A stretch of DNA of 64,000 bases from JAGNLM01 sp964439835 (GCA_964439835.1 CAYTPQ010000012.1:1-64000); one strand, 5' to 3'. Shown: positions 28,762-36,579, numbered from the stretch's first letter. The notes: a model not told the origin generated them from the letters alone. Translations and numbers: made by a program.

Positions 28762-29885
28762 GCGAGGCTCCTGGGGGCGTGATGCAGGGATTCATAGAGC
28801 GCCAGCGTTTCATCGAGCATCTTTTGCAAGGGAAATACCGGTGCTGGGGGCACGGGCGGGGCACTGGCCAGCAGCGCTGCAACCTTGGCCGTGAGCGCCT
28901 CCAGATCGCCGAACGGCGTCAGGCCAGCGGGATATAGCCGCGCCAGAACCTCGCCGACGCCACCATGATCGTAGCCCACCACGGGCGTCCCCAGGCTCAG
29001 CGCCTCCAGCACCGTGCGCCCGAACGATTCCGGCTGCGCCGACAGCGACAGCACCAAGGTAGAGATTGCGTAAATGTCGCGCACGTCGCTGCGGTGGCCC
29101 GTAAACAGAATGGCATTATCCAGACCCTTCGCCTGAACCATGCGCCGGAGCTGGTGGGCGTAGCGTTGCCGGCGCGGCTCGGCGCCACCGACGATCAGTC
29201 CCCGGACCGGCCAGGCACGCGCCCGCAACCGGGCGATCAGCTCGATGAAATCCTCGTGGCCCTTCAGTCGGCTCAACCGTCCTACCAGAGTCAGCACGGG
29301 CGCATCTTGTGCTGGCGGGTACTGTTGGCCCCAGTCCGTCAGCCACGAGGAGGAAGGCTGGTAGCCGTACGGGAAGGCCGCCGGGTCGACGCCGCGTTGA
29401 ATGAGCTGAATCCGCGCTGCTGGCAATTCCGGATAATGGTGCCGCAGGTAATCGCGCACTGTTTCGGATACCGCGATCACTCGTTCGCCCCGGCTCATGA
29501 TGGCGCTGTAGCGGGAGACCGAATACAGGCCGTGGACGGTGGTGACGAAGCGCGGTCGGATCGCCGGCTCCATGCCGCGCCAGGCCAGCCAGCCGATCCA
29601 GGCCGGCACTCGCGAGCGGGCGTGCAGGATGGCAATGCGCTGTTCCGTCAGCCAGCGCCGCAGTGGCCAAACCCAGCGCAGGGTCAGCGGCGACTTGACG
29701 CCCAGTGGCCAGGCCAGATGTTCGCTGCCCTCTCTTATCAGTTCCGGGACCAGTCGCCCACCGGCAGAAATCACCACCGAACGATGGCCGCACCGGACCA
29801 GTTCCCGCGCCACTTCCAGCGTCCCTCGCTCCACGCCGCCGCCGCGCAACGCCGGCAGCAACTGAGCCACGCTCAGCCGAACCAT
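28758..29885 (-). CDS. Glycosyltransferase family 4, second copy
   Basis: The 375-residue GT-B enzyme has the N-terminal motif LLPALRGGGVERGTLEVARE (the GGGVER loop of LPS-type GT4 enzymes) and the donor domain LVGRLSRLKGHEDFIELIAR, PESFGRTVLEALSLGTPVVG (E-x7-E) and DHGGVGEVL. It overlaps the ELM1-like gene upstream by 13 bp and the GT9 gene downstream by 4 bp, so the three are translated together. The role is inferred as LPS core or O-chain assembly. Confidence 0.9.
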   Translation of the reverse strand: MVRLSVAQLLPALRGGGVERGTLEVARELVRCGHRSVVISAGGRLVPELIREGSEHLAWPLGVKSPLTLRWVWPLRRWLTEQRIAILHARSRVPAWIGWLAWRGMEPAIRPRFVTTVHGLYSVSRYSAIMSRGERVIAVSETVRDYLRHHYPELPAARIQLIQRGVDPAAFPYGYQPSSSWLTDWGQQYPPAQDAPVLTLVGRLSRLKGHEDFIELIARLRARAWPVRGLIVGGAEPRRQRYAHQLRRMVQAKGLDNAILFTGHRSDVRDIYAISTLVLSLSAQPESFGRTVLEALSLGTPVVGYDHGGVGEVLARLYPAGLTPFGDLEALTAKVAALLASAPPVPPAPVFPLQKMLDETLALYESLHHAPRSLA

Positions 29886-30778
29886 CGCTCGACGATCCAG
29901 CGGGCGTGACGTTCTGCTTCATTGAGGACGCCGGGTGGACGATGCAAGCGCCGGCGCTGTTGCCAGTCCGCGAACGCAGTGACCCAGCCGGCGGCGGCCA
30001 GGCGGTCGAGTCCCTGGCTGACCCGGCTGGCGCGTCTTCTTGGTACATCCAAGATGCCGACCGCCGCTCCAGCAGTCAGCGCTTCGTAAACCATGGATAC
30101 ACTGTCGGCGGTGACCCACGCCTGTCCGGCCCGCGCCAGTTGCGCCGGCAGCCAGTCCGGCCCGGTGGCTGCGACCGGAACTGTCGTCAGCCGTGCGTCG
30201 GTCAGGCCGGACAAGCTCTCCAGAAAACTCGGCGGGGTTCGACGAGACGTCGTCAGGGTCCAGTGGACCTTGGTATCGGCAGCGAGAATCGCCGCGATGG
30301 ACTGGCGCAATGCGGCGTTATCCCAGTCGAAATGGTCGGACGGACCGCCAATCAGCAACATGCCCCGGTCAGACTCAAGGGTAGAGGAAGGCTGGAGCCG
30401 GTTCAGGGCCCCACGGGTGGCCAATACGTTCGGGCGGGATGGCGGCCCGTCGTGTTCCGGGATCAGGCAGAGATCGAACAAGCCCAGCGGCAGGCTGGGG
30501 CGCATCAGGGCCACGGTCCTGCCGCCCCGGTTTCGGCGCGCGGCCAACAGCGACAGATGGGTGCCATGACCGGCGCCCAGCAGCAAGTCCGGGGCTGGCA
30601 GATCGGGCCAGACACACCGGCAGCCCAGCAGCCAACCCCGCAGAGCAGTGGGTGGCGGTAGCGGGTCCAACCTATGCGTCTCGGTCGGACGCAAGCGGGC
30701 CAGAGCTTCAGCCAGGCCCCAGGTCTGGTTGTTATGCCCGGCTTTGCCGTCGCTGAAGCGCCAGACGACGAGAGGCAT
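29873..30778 (-). CDS. ELM1-like (DUF1022) protein of a glycosyltransferase locus
   Basis: The protein has 301 residues from the ATG at 30778, giving the conserved opening VWRFSDGKAGHNNQTWGLAE. Other family features are the central LLIGGPSDHFDWDN and the late SVSMVYEALTAGAAVGILD, a GT-B-like donor fold related to mitochondrial fission protein ELM1. An alternative ATG at 30802 adds eight residues. Bacterial members usually sit in LPS gene clusters and may be sugar transferases; biochemical role is unproven. It is the first gene of the minus-strand GT operon. Confidence 0.85.
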   Translation of the reverse strand: MPLVVWRFSDGKAGHNNQTWGLAEALARLRPTETHRLDPLPPPTALRGWLLGCRCVWPDLPAPDLLLGAGHGTHLSLLAARRNRGGRTVALMRPSLPLGLFDLCLIPEHDGPPSRPNVLATRGALNRLQPSSTLESDRGMLLIGGPSDHFDWDNAALRQSIAAILAADTKVHWTLTTSRRTPPSFLESLSGLTDARLTTVPVAATGPDWLPAQLARAGQAWVTADSVSMVYEALTAGAAVGILDVPRRRASRVSQGLDRLAAAGWVTAFADWQQRRRLHRPPGVLNEAERHARWIVERWFG

Positions 30779-30815
30779 CAGTGGAGATCCCGCCCGGCCC
30801 AAGCGAAACAGACGG

Positions 30816-31019
30816 TCAATCCACCCGTGCGGAATCGGCCCCGCAATATGGGCACCCGGCCTTGCCCGTGGCTTCGATGGGCCGAAAGACCTCGGGTTCG
30901 GAATTCCACACCGACATGTCCGGCATCGGGCAGGATACCGGCAACGCGTCGCGACTCACGTCACGGGATTTGTGGGCGTTGGGGACAGCCGTGGCGTCAA
31001 CAGCAGCAGAGGCGGCCAT
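30816..31019 (-). CDS. CHCC-type zinc-finger protein with the His replaced
   Basis: The 67-residue protein ends with the zf-CHCC pattern CPMPDMSVWNSEPEVFRPIE then GCPYCGAD. In this NDUFS6-like family the motif is normally WNSHP; here the histidine ligand is Glu (GAA codon), leaving three cysteines. The ATG at 31019 has an AGGAGAG ribosome binding site. Proteins of this type commonly sit beside LPS glycosyltransferase genes in gammaproteobacteria. It lies 37 bp upstream of the ELM1-like gene, in the same direction, and may be the operon's first gene. Confidence 0.78.
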   Translation of the reverse strand: MAASAAVDATAVPNAHKSRDVSRDALPVSCPMPDMSVWNSEPEVFRPIEATGKAGCPYCGADSARVD

Positions 31020-31406
31020 GGTTCACTCTCCTGGCCTTTCACCCAAGTCTACCGAGCCTTTTCCCCAAGGCATATAGTCCGAGGGACTATTTTCCAGGTC
31101 TGCCGAGTAGACTCAGGGGGTAGGAACGTCGTCAAGCTGCCCCGCCTGCACGATGTCGGCGGGGGTGCGGGCTCGATTACCCCAAGTCCGGGGCCGTTTT
31201 CCGGCGCTTGGTGCTCCCTGAGCCGACCGCCAGCCGGCCGCGTGTCGTGGGTCTTGCAGCCAGAGGCGCCTTCTGGGGTAGTCGGTGCCTCAGTGCCACC
31301 AGCCCGCCTGGGCCGGCGCCCGAGAGAGAGGTCACCGAGCGGCCGGCGCGGAGGGCTCCTTCTGGGCGAGGTAGGAGAGGATTCGCTCGATGGCTGCCTC
31401 TTGCCA
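31020..31406. other. Intergenic region with an operator-like palindrome
   Basis: No convincing gene lies in these 387 bp. The notable element is ATAGTCC-GAG-GGACTAT (31074-31090), a perfect 7-bp inverted repeat about 55 bp upstream of the zinc-finger gene start, with TATA-like words on both sides. The rest is GC-rich and carries only fragmentary frames. Confidence 0.45.
31074..31090. promoter_or_regulatory. Putative operator, 17-bp palindrome
   Basis: ATAGTCC and GGACTAT flank GAG. The size and symmetry fit a dimeric regulator site. It could control the leftward zinc-finger and glycosyltransferase operon or a rightward transcript for the PAP2 gene. No regulator gene is adjacent, and the assignment rests on symmetry and position only. 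Confidence 0.4.
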
Positions 31407-31661
31407 GTGGGGATCGGAGTGGCGATCGAACCCTGGTTGCGGCTCGGCCTGGCACTGCTGATACTGGTGCTGGGCAGCATCCAGCGCACGATTGGCTGGG
31501 CCGAACCGCTGGCGCCGTTCGGCGTGCCGACGGCAACGGCTCTCGCGGCGGCGACCTTCGTGCATCTGTTCGCGCTCGGCCTGGTGCTAGTGGAGCGCGC
31601 GCCGCCGCTGCTGCTCCGCCCCGACATCGCGGCCCCGACGGTGTCGAACGACCATGGATGA
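31407..31661 (+). CDS. Possible small membrane protein upstream of a PAP2 gene
   Basis: From a GTG at 31407 the frame encodes 84 residues with two hydrophobic stretches (LRLGLALLILVLGSIQRTIG and ATALAAATFVHLFALGLVLV). Its stop overlaps the PAP2 gene start by 8 bp, suggesting coupling. There is no clear ribosome binding site for the GTG, another GTG lies at 31419, and I do not recognise the family. The hydrophobic pattern argues for a real gene; the start does not. Confidence 0.4.
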   Translation: MGIGVAIEPWLRLGLALLILVLGSIQRTIGWAEPLAPFGVPTATALAAATFVHLFALGLVLVERAPPLLLRPDIAAPTVSNDHG

Positions 31662-32220
31662 ATGGCTGTTGCTGTGGATCAACCAAGACTGGGCGCATCC
31701 GCTGCTGGATGACTTCTTCTGGTGGGTGTCGCGGCGGCCCTGGTTCGCCTTTCCGCTGGCCGCGCTCCTGCTCTACGATAGCATTCGTCGTAGCGGGCGG
31801 GCCGGCGCGTGGTTGTTCTTGCTGCTAGCAGCGACGGTTGGCGTCGCCAATTTCCTCGGTGACCTGCTCAAGCTTCTGTTCGCCGAGCTGCGCCCGTGCC
31901 AGGCTGTCTTCGAGCTCTTGCGCGATTCCAGGGGCCCCCTGTCCGGCCCTTGCGGGTTCGAGCCGAACGGAATGCCGTCGAGCCACGCCATCAATTTTTT
32001 CGCCGCCGCGACCTTTGTTGCACTGACCACGTCTTGGCGTGGATGGAAGATCGCACTCTTTATCGCTGCCGTGCTGGTGAGCTTGTCGCGGATCTATCTT
32101 GGCAAGCACTATCCCAGCCAGGTGCTGGTCGGCGCAATAGTCGGTGTGACAGTCGGTTGGCTGGGCGCGTGGCTGGCCATGCGCTACCAGGAGGCACTGG
32201 GGCTGTCGCCGCCAAGATAG
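31654..32220 (+). CDS. PAP2-family membrane phosphatase
   Basis: The 188-residue membrane protein has five or six helices and the three PAP2 motifs: K-x6-RP (KLLFAELRPC), PSSHAINFFAAATF, and SRIYLGKHYPSQV. The third motif has Gln where many members have Asp (H-x3-D), a variant seen in other bacterial PAP2 proteins. Likely substrates are lipid A, undecaprenyl diphosphate or phosphatidate phosphates on the periplasmic side. The neighbouring LPS genes favour a cell-envelope role. Confidence 0.88.
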   Translation: MDEWLLLWINQDWAHPLLDDFFWWVSRRPWFAFPLAALLLYDSIRRSGRAGAWLFLLLAATVGVANFLGDLLKLLFAELRPCQAVFELLRDSRGPLSGPCGFEPNGMPSSHAINFFAAATFVALTTSWRGWKIALFIAAVLVSLSRIYLGKHYPSQVLVGAIVGVTVGWLGAWLAMRYQEALGLSPPR

Positions 32221-32595
32221 GCGCCAGCCGACCGACCGCCTGTCCCAATACCGAGCGGGTTGTGCATGAATTATTCGGGTCTTCGCGTAGTCGTTTGGGT
32301 CGCTCCGCGCAACCTTATTCTCCGGCTTGCAGTAGGCGGCGTTCCCGTCCCGGTCGAACAGAGTCCCACCTGCCATGCGCGGCAGACGGATGGGCAGTCC
32401 GGTCCCAAGGGCAGAAGACGCGCCAAGTACCCCTCCCCGCGGCTCGCGGTTTCGGGCAATCGAGGCCGGTGCGTCAGGGCGGCGGTCAACTACCGGACGC
32501 CGGCCTTGCGCCCCGTGACGGTGGGCTAGTACCGTGCGGCCGACTGCGACCGCCGCTACGCGGCGGCTGACGAGGGCACAGCCGAGGAGCAAGCG
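32221..32595. other. Intergenic region, no gene recognised
   Basis: The 375 bp between the PAP2 and radical SAM genes hold only short frames. A minus-strand frame reading GGTLFDRDGNAAYCKPENKV then RSDPNDYAKTRIIHAQ is more AT-rich than its surroundings and looks coding-like, but it runs into the PAP2 gene and I do not recognise it. It could be the remnant of a small gene. Confidence 0.35.
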
Positions 32596-33612
32596 ATGGA
32601 TGTACGCGGCATCGTGGCGAAGGCGATGGAGGACGGCGAGCTCACGGCGGAGGAGCTCGCGGCCCTATTCCAGGTGCCGCTGTTCAGCGACGAGTCTGGG
32701 CTGATCCTGGCCGCCGCCCGGCGCAAGGCGGAGCTGGCGACGGACGGCAAGGCCGAAGTCCACGCGCAGGTCGGGCTCAACATCGGCCGCTGTCCCCGGA
32801 ACTGCCGGTTCTGCTCGTTCGCCGCATGCAACGACGTGTTCCAGGAAGAGATCGAGCTGAGCGTCGCCCAGGTCGTCGACGGCGCCGTCCGCGCCGAGGC
32901 CGCCGGCGCCAACGCCATCTACCTCATGATCACCGCCAACTACCCGATGGCGCGCTTCATCGAGACCGCCTCCGAGGTGCGGCGCGCGCTGCGCCCGGAG
33001 ACGCCGATGGTGGCGAACGTCGGCGACTTCGGCCGCACCTGGGCCAACCGCCTACGCGAAGCGGGCTTCGCGGGCGTGTACCACGCCCTGCGCCTCGGGG
33101 AGGGACGGGACACCCTGATCGACCCCGCCCGGCGGCTCGAGACGATGCGCGTCGCCCGCGAGGCGGGCCTTCGGGTTGGCACCTGCCTCGAACCGGTTGG
33201 GCCGGAGCACACGACCGAAGAACTGGTGGAGAAGACCCTCGTCACGCGCGACGTGCGGCCGGTCTACAGCGGGGCGGCCCGCCGCATCCCGATCCCCGGC
33301 ACGGCGATGGAGGAGCTCGGGATGGTCTCCAAGGCGCGGATGGCCCACATCGTGGCGGTGGTGCGGCTGGCCCTGCCGCTGTCCACCCCGGGCAACTGCA
33401 CCCACGAGCCGGACGTCTACGGGGCCGCCGCGGGGGCGTCGCTGCTCTGGGGCGAGGCGGGCGCGAACCCCCGGGACACGGAAGAGGAGACCGAGGGACG
33501 CCACGGCGTGACCAGCGGAGTCTGCCGTACCCTGCTCGAGGACGCGGGCTGGCGCGTGCTCGAAGGGCCGTCCCGCTGGTACACCGACCCGCGCTTCACC
33601 CCGGCGGCCTGA
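32596..33612 (+). CDS. Radical SAM protein related to biotin synthase
   Basis: The 338-residue protein binds a [4Fe-4S] cluster and SAM through RCPRNCRFCSF (C-x3-C-x2-C), followed by a TIM barrel (ANAIYLMITANYPM; VANVGDFGRTWANRLREAGF) of the BioB/HydE/PylB type. The C-terminal part (NCTHEPDVYGAAAGASLLWG; VTSGVCRTLLEDAGW) is of the BioB-like group but the usual BioB substrate and [2Fe-2S] cysteine pattern is not evident, so biotin synthesis is doubtful. No other biotin gene is nearby; the next gene is a decayed fdhE. Substrate unknown. Confidence 0.85.
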   Translation: MDVRGIVAKAMEDGELTAEELAALFQVPLFSDESGLILAAARRKAELATDGKAEVHAQVGLNIGRCPRNCRFCSFAACNDVFQEEIELSVAQVVDGAVRAEAAGANAIYLMITANYPMARFIETASEVRRALRPETPMVANVGDFGRTWANRLREAGFAGVYHALRLGEGRDTLIDPARRLETMRVAREAGLRVGTCLEPVGPEHTTEELVEKTLVTRDVRPVYSGAARRIPIPGTAMEELGMVSKARMAHIVAVVRLALPLSTPGNCTHEPDVYGAAAGASLLWGEAGANPRDTEEETEGRHGVTSGVCRTLLEDAGWRVLEGPSRWYTDPRFTPAA

Positions 33613-33637
33613 GGGCCCCCACCTGTACGGAGTAGCC

Positions 33638-33901
33638 ATGGCCCAGATCCTCGAGCCCGGCGAGGTCACCGGTCCCGTCCCCGGCATTCCCCACGTCCTC
33701 CTGCCGGAGCGCGCCACCGTCTTCGGCCGGCGCTACCTGGTCTGCCCCCTGTGCGCCAGCCAGTGGCACCTGGTCCGCGCCAAGTGCGTCGCCTGCGACT
33801 CGGCCAGGGACCTGGCGACCGTTGGCCTGGACCTGCAGATGGCCGAGGCGGGCTACACCCGATTCGGCGCAAACCCGCTGCTGGTGCCGGGGGCCGGCTA
33901 A
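33638..33901 (+). pseudogene. fdhE: FdhE remnant with an internal deletion
   Basis: FdhE matures formate dehydrogenases and is normally about 300 residues with rubredoxin-like zinc knuckles. These 87 codons keep RYLVCPLCASQWHLVRAKCV, the second zinc knuckle, and the terminal segment LDLQMAEAGYTRFGANPLLV, but the N-terminal domain and the stretch between the two are missing. A GGAG ribosome binding site precedes the ATG, so it may still be translated as a small zinc-ribbon protein. It lies 25 bp after the radical SAM gene. Together with the formate dehydrogenase and mobA remnants it shows loss of a formate oxidation system. Confidence 0.7.
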
Positions 33902-33977
33902 CGTCGGAGGGTGGAGAGGTGCCGTACCGACCCGGGCTCTTCGTCGCGCGGAGAATGACCGACGCCGAGACACGTCG

Positions 33978-34361
33978 ATGAGCGCCCGGCTCACGGTCGC
34001 GCTGGCCGCGCTCCTGCTCGCGCTCGGCGTGGCCGCGGGGGCCTTTGGCGCGCACGGTCTGCGCGGCCACCTGCCCAGCGATCTGCTCGCCGTCTTCCAG
34101 ACCGCGGTCCAGTACCACCTCGTGCACGCGCTTGGCCTGCTCGCGGTCGGCGCGCTCCGCCTGCACTGGCCGGGCTCGGCGGCTCTGTCGTGGGCAGGGT
34201 GGCTGCTGCTGACCGGGATCCTGCTGTTCTCGGGCAGCCTCTACGCGCTCGCACTGACCGGTATGCGCTGGCTGGGCGCCGTCACGCCTCTGGGCGGCAC
34301 GGCCTTCATCGCCAGCTGGCTCGCACTGGCATGGGCGGCGCTTCGGTCTCGGGATCGGTAG
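33978..34361 (+). CDS. DUF423 (YgdD-type) small membrane protein
   Basis: The 127-residue protein has four membrane helices and the family pattern AAGAFGAHGLRGHL near the N-terminus, FQTAVQYHLVHALGLLAVG in the middle, and LFSGSLYALALTG then WLGAVTPLGGTAFI at the end. The ATG at 33978 gives the conserved N-terminal length. Function in the family is unknown. It stands 76 bp after the fdhE remnant and need not be linked to it. Confidence 0.9.
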   Translation: MSARLTVALAALLLALGVAAGAFGAHGLRGHLPSDLLAVFQTAVQYHLVHALGLLAVGALRLHWPGSAALSWAGWLLLTGILLFSGSLYALALTGMRWLGAVTPLGGTAFIASWLALAWAALRSRDR

Positions 34362-34487
34362 GGTCGAGACGCAGGTGAGCCCCGGGTAGTCAATGTCCGC
34401 AAGGGGTGGATTCTGTTGAAAAACTCACTGCGCCCGGCCGACCTCCCCCCGCCGCAGCCTCCGGCCCCTCCACGATGGGCAGTTTCG

Positions 34488-34568
34488 TTCGACCTCCTCG
34501 TCAGCTATAGATCCGCTGCAGAGGAGGCGGATGGAGTGCCGATGGGCTTCGTTCGACGAGGAGGTCGA
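34488..34568 (+). promoter_or_regulatory. Inverted repeat that could mask a ribosome binding site
   Basis: TCGACCTCCTCGTC (34489-34502) is the exact reverse complement of GACGAGGAGGTCGA (34555-34568), which contains the AGGAGG ribosome binding site of the gene starting at 34571. In the mRNA a 14-bp stem would hide the Shine-Dalgarno sequence. A direct repeat CGATGGGC...TTCGTTCGAC also occurs on both sides. Control of translation is an inference from pairing only. Confidence 0.45.
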
Positions 34569-34570
34569 TC

Positions 34571-34930
34571 ATGAAAACCCTGACGAGGCTTCTCTCCGGT
34601 GTGGCGCTGGCCACCGCCACGTTCGTACCCCTGCAGTCGGCAACGGCCTGGGGCGGGCCGTGGGCACCGCCCGGCGCCTGGGGCGCGCCGGGTCCGATGG
34701 TCCCGCCGGCAGTCGCGCAGCTGCCGGGCTGGAGTCCCGAGGAGGTTGCCCAGCGGTACGACTTCTACGGTCCCTACGGGCCGAGCATCTCGGACATCCG
34801 GCGTTTTCACCGGGACATGGCCTGGGGGCGCCCCCTGGACAGTCTGTACAGCCCGCTCGGACCCAGTCCGGGCGAGGTCCGGAGACAGGAGCGGCGGGAG
34901 TTTCTCCAGCGCTTCGGTTCCCCGTACTGA
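34571..34930 (+). CDS. Small exported Gly/Pro/Tyr/Trp-rich protein, sulfur-globule-protein-like
   Basis: The 119-residue protein has a clear signal peptide (MKTLTRLLSGVALATATFVP, cleavage after SATA) and a mature part opening WGGPWAPPGAWGAPGPM, then YDFYGPYGPSISDIRRFHRD and a charged tail RRQERREFLQRFGSPY. The aromatic Gly-Pro repeats recall sulfur globule envelope proteins of purple sulfur bacteria, but the similarity is compositional and I am not certain of the family. Two GC-rich hairpins follow the stop codon. If right, it would mark a sulfur-storing host. Confidence 0.6.
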   Translation: MKTLTRLLSGVALATATFVPLQSATAWGGPWAPPGAWGAPGPMVPPAVAQLPGWSPEEVAQRYDFYGPYGPSISDIRRFHRDMAWGRPLDSLYSPLGPSPGEVRRQERREFLQRFGSPY

Positions 34931-34940
34931 GTGTGGCAAC

Positions 34941-34989
34941 GCCCGAGCGCTGACCCGCCGCCGAGGCGGGGGGGGTTGCGCGCTCGGGC
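34941..34989. terminator. Nested GC-rich hairpin after the 34571 gene
   Basis: GCCCGAGCGC (34941-34950) pairs perfectly with GCGCTCGGGC (34980-34989), enclosing a second stem CCCGCC / GGCGGG (34954-34970). There is no T-tract. A further short hairpin CCCACG / CGTGGG lies at 35007-35026. They separate this gene from the convergent nqr operon. Confidence 0.45.
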
Positions 34990-35089
34990 CCGAACCGCGT
35001 CAGCCTCCCACGCCCTTTGACGTGGGCGCGGGGGGTGTTGCGTGCGGCGCCGCCCGGCCACGGCAGCTGGCGGCACCCGTGACCCGGGC

Positions 35090-35272
35090 TCACGCGTGGG
35101 GCGTCTCTCCCCTCCCCCGGTTCGGACAGGCGTCACAGGACAACGGGGTTCCGTCCGGCCCCCTTGCACCGCCGCAGGACCCGCGCAGGCAGCGGCCGGA
35201 CAGCAGCAGACCCGCCGCCAGCCCCAGCATGGCGAGGCCGAACACGGCGAGCGTCAGGATAAGAACGGCCAC
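35090..35272 (-). CDS. nqrM: Na+-NQR maturation protein NqrM
   Basis: NqrM delivers iron to the NqrD/NqrE subunits, where an intramembrane Fe or [2Fe-2S] centre sits. The 60-residue protein has an N-terminal membrane helix (LILTLAVFGLAMLGLAAGLL) and the cysteine motif CLRGSCGG...LSCDACPNRG, as in the family. It follows nqrF by 33 bp and closes the nqr operon. Confidence 0.88.
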   Translation of the reverse strand: MAVLILTLAVFGLAMLGLAAGLLLSGRCLRGSCGGARGPDGTPLSCDACPNRGRGETPHA

Positions 35273-35305
35273 GCACTGACCTCGGCAGCTCCGGGGTCCA
35301 GGCGC

Positions 35306-36553
35306 TCACCGCGCACTGACGTGCTCCTCGCCCGCGAAGTTGTCGTAGAAGATGCTGTCCTTCTCAACGCCGAGGTCGCGCAGCAGGTTGAGCACGCCCA
35401 TGGACAGGGCGCGCGGGCCGCAGAGGTAGTACTCGCAGTCCTCGGGCGCGGGGTGGTCCTTCAGGTAGGTCTCGCGGATGAAGTTGTGCAGGTAGCCGGA
35501 GTAACCGTTCCAGTGGTCCTCGGGCTCTGGCTTGGACAGGCACAGGTGCCAGGAGAAGTTGGGGTAGGTCTCGGCGAGTCGCTCGAAGTCCTCCCGGTAG
35601 AGGGCGTCGCGCAGGCTGTGGGCGCGGTACCAGTAGGAGACCTTCCGGCTCGTCTGATTGCGCAGGAGCTCGTCGAAGACGATCGAGCGCAACGGCGCCA
35701 TGCCGGCCCCGCCGCCGAGGAACACCATCTCCGCCTGCGTGTCGGTGGCCGTGAACTCGCCGTACGGGCCTGACATCTCGATGGTATCTCCCGCCTTCAG
35801 GCTGAAGAGCCAGGAGGTCATGATCCCCGGCGGCGTGCCGTCCGGTGCCCCGGAGGGCGGCGGCGCGATCTTGATGTTGAACTTCAGGATGCCCCGCTCG
35901 CCCGGGTAGCTCGCCATGGAGTAGGCCCGCTCGACCGGGTGGTCGCACACCGAGGTGAGGCGCCACAGCTCCCAGCGGTCCCAGCTCTTGCGATAACGCT
36001 CCGGGATGTCGAAGTCCTGGTAGCGGACGGTGTGGGGCGGGCAGGTGAACACCACGTACTGGCCGGCCTTGAAGGGCACCTCGAACCCCTCCGGCAGCTT
36101 CACCACCAGCTCCTTGATGAAGTCGGCGACGCTCTCGTTCGAGATCACCTCCGCGGTCCAGCGGCGGATGTTGAAGGCCTCGGCCGGGACCTCGATCTTG
36201 AGGTCGCCCTTGATCTTGACCTGACAGGCGAGCCGCACCCCCTCCAGGAGCTCGCCCCGGGTGAAGAAGCCGCGCTCCGTCGGCAGCGCCTCGCCGCCGT
36301 TGGCCACCTTCACCCGGCACAGCCCGCAGGTCCCCTTGCCGCCGCAGGCCGACGGGATCAGGACCTGCTTCGAGGCCAGCGCCGTGAGCAGGGTCTGGCC
36401 GGCCGGGACCTTGAGCGCCTTGCCGGGCTCGTCGTTGATCAGCACCAGCACCTCGCCCGCCGGAACCAGTTGCCGCCGGGCCCACAGCAGCAGCGCGATG
36501 AGGGCGACGACGACGCCCGTGAACACAGAGACACCGAGCAGGATCAGGGGCAT
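35306..36553 (-). CDS. nqrF: Na+-translocating NADH:quinone reductase subunit F
   Basis: NqrF takes electrons from NADH through FAD and a [2Fe-2S] cluster and passes them to the membrane subunits. The 415-residue protein has an N-terminal helix (LLGVSVFTGVVVALIALLLW), a ferredoxin domain with SACGGKGTCGLCRVKV and LACQVK, the FAD site RAYSMASYPGE and the NADH site FLGGGAGMAPLRSIVFDEL. The start at 36553 puts the membrane anchor at the N-terminus as expected. It lies 26 bp after nqrE. Confidence 0.97.
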   Translation of the reverse strand: MPLILLGVSVFTGVVVALIALLLWARRQLVPAGEVLVLINDEPGKALKVPAGQTLLTALASKQVLIPSACGGKGTCGLCRVKVANGGEALPTERGFFTRGELLEGVRLACQVKIKGDLKIEVPAEAFNIRRWTAEVISNESVADFIKELVVKLPEGFEVPFKAGQYVVFTCPPHTVRYQDFDIPERYRKSWDRWELWRLTSVCDHPVERAYSMASYPGERGILKFNIKIAPPPSGAPDGTPPGIMTSWLFSLKAGDTIEMSGPYGEFTATDTQAEMVFLGGGAGMAPLRSIVFDELLRNQTSRKVSYWYRAHSLRDALYREDFERLAETYPNFSWHLCLSKPEPEDHWNGYSGYLHNFIRETYLKDHPAPEDCEYYLCGPRALSMGVLNLLRDLGVEKDSIFYDNFAGEEHVSAR

Positions 36554-36579
36554 GGCCGTCGCCTCGAAGTCAGGGCCGC

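Noticed and set aside
32826..33635. Plus-strand frame overlapping the radical SAM gene
   Set aside because: Frame-shifted shadow, Arg/Gly/Pro-rich; the other frame has the cluster motif.
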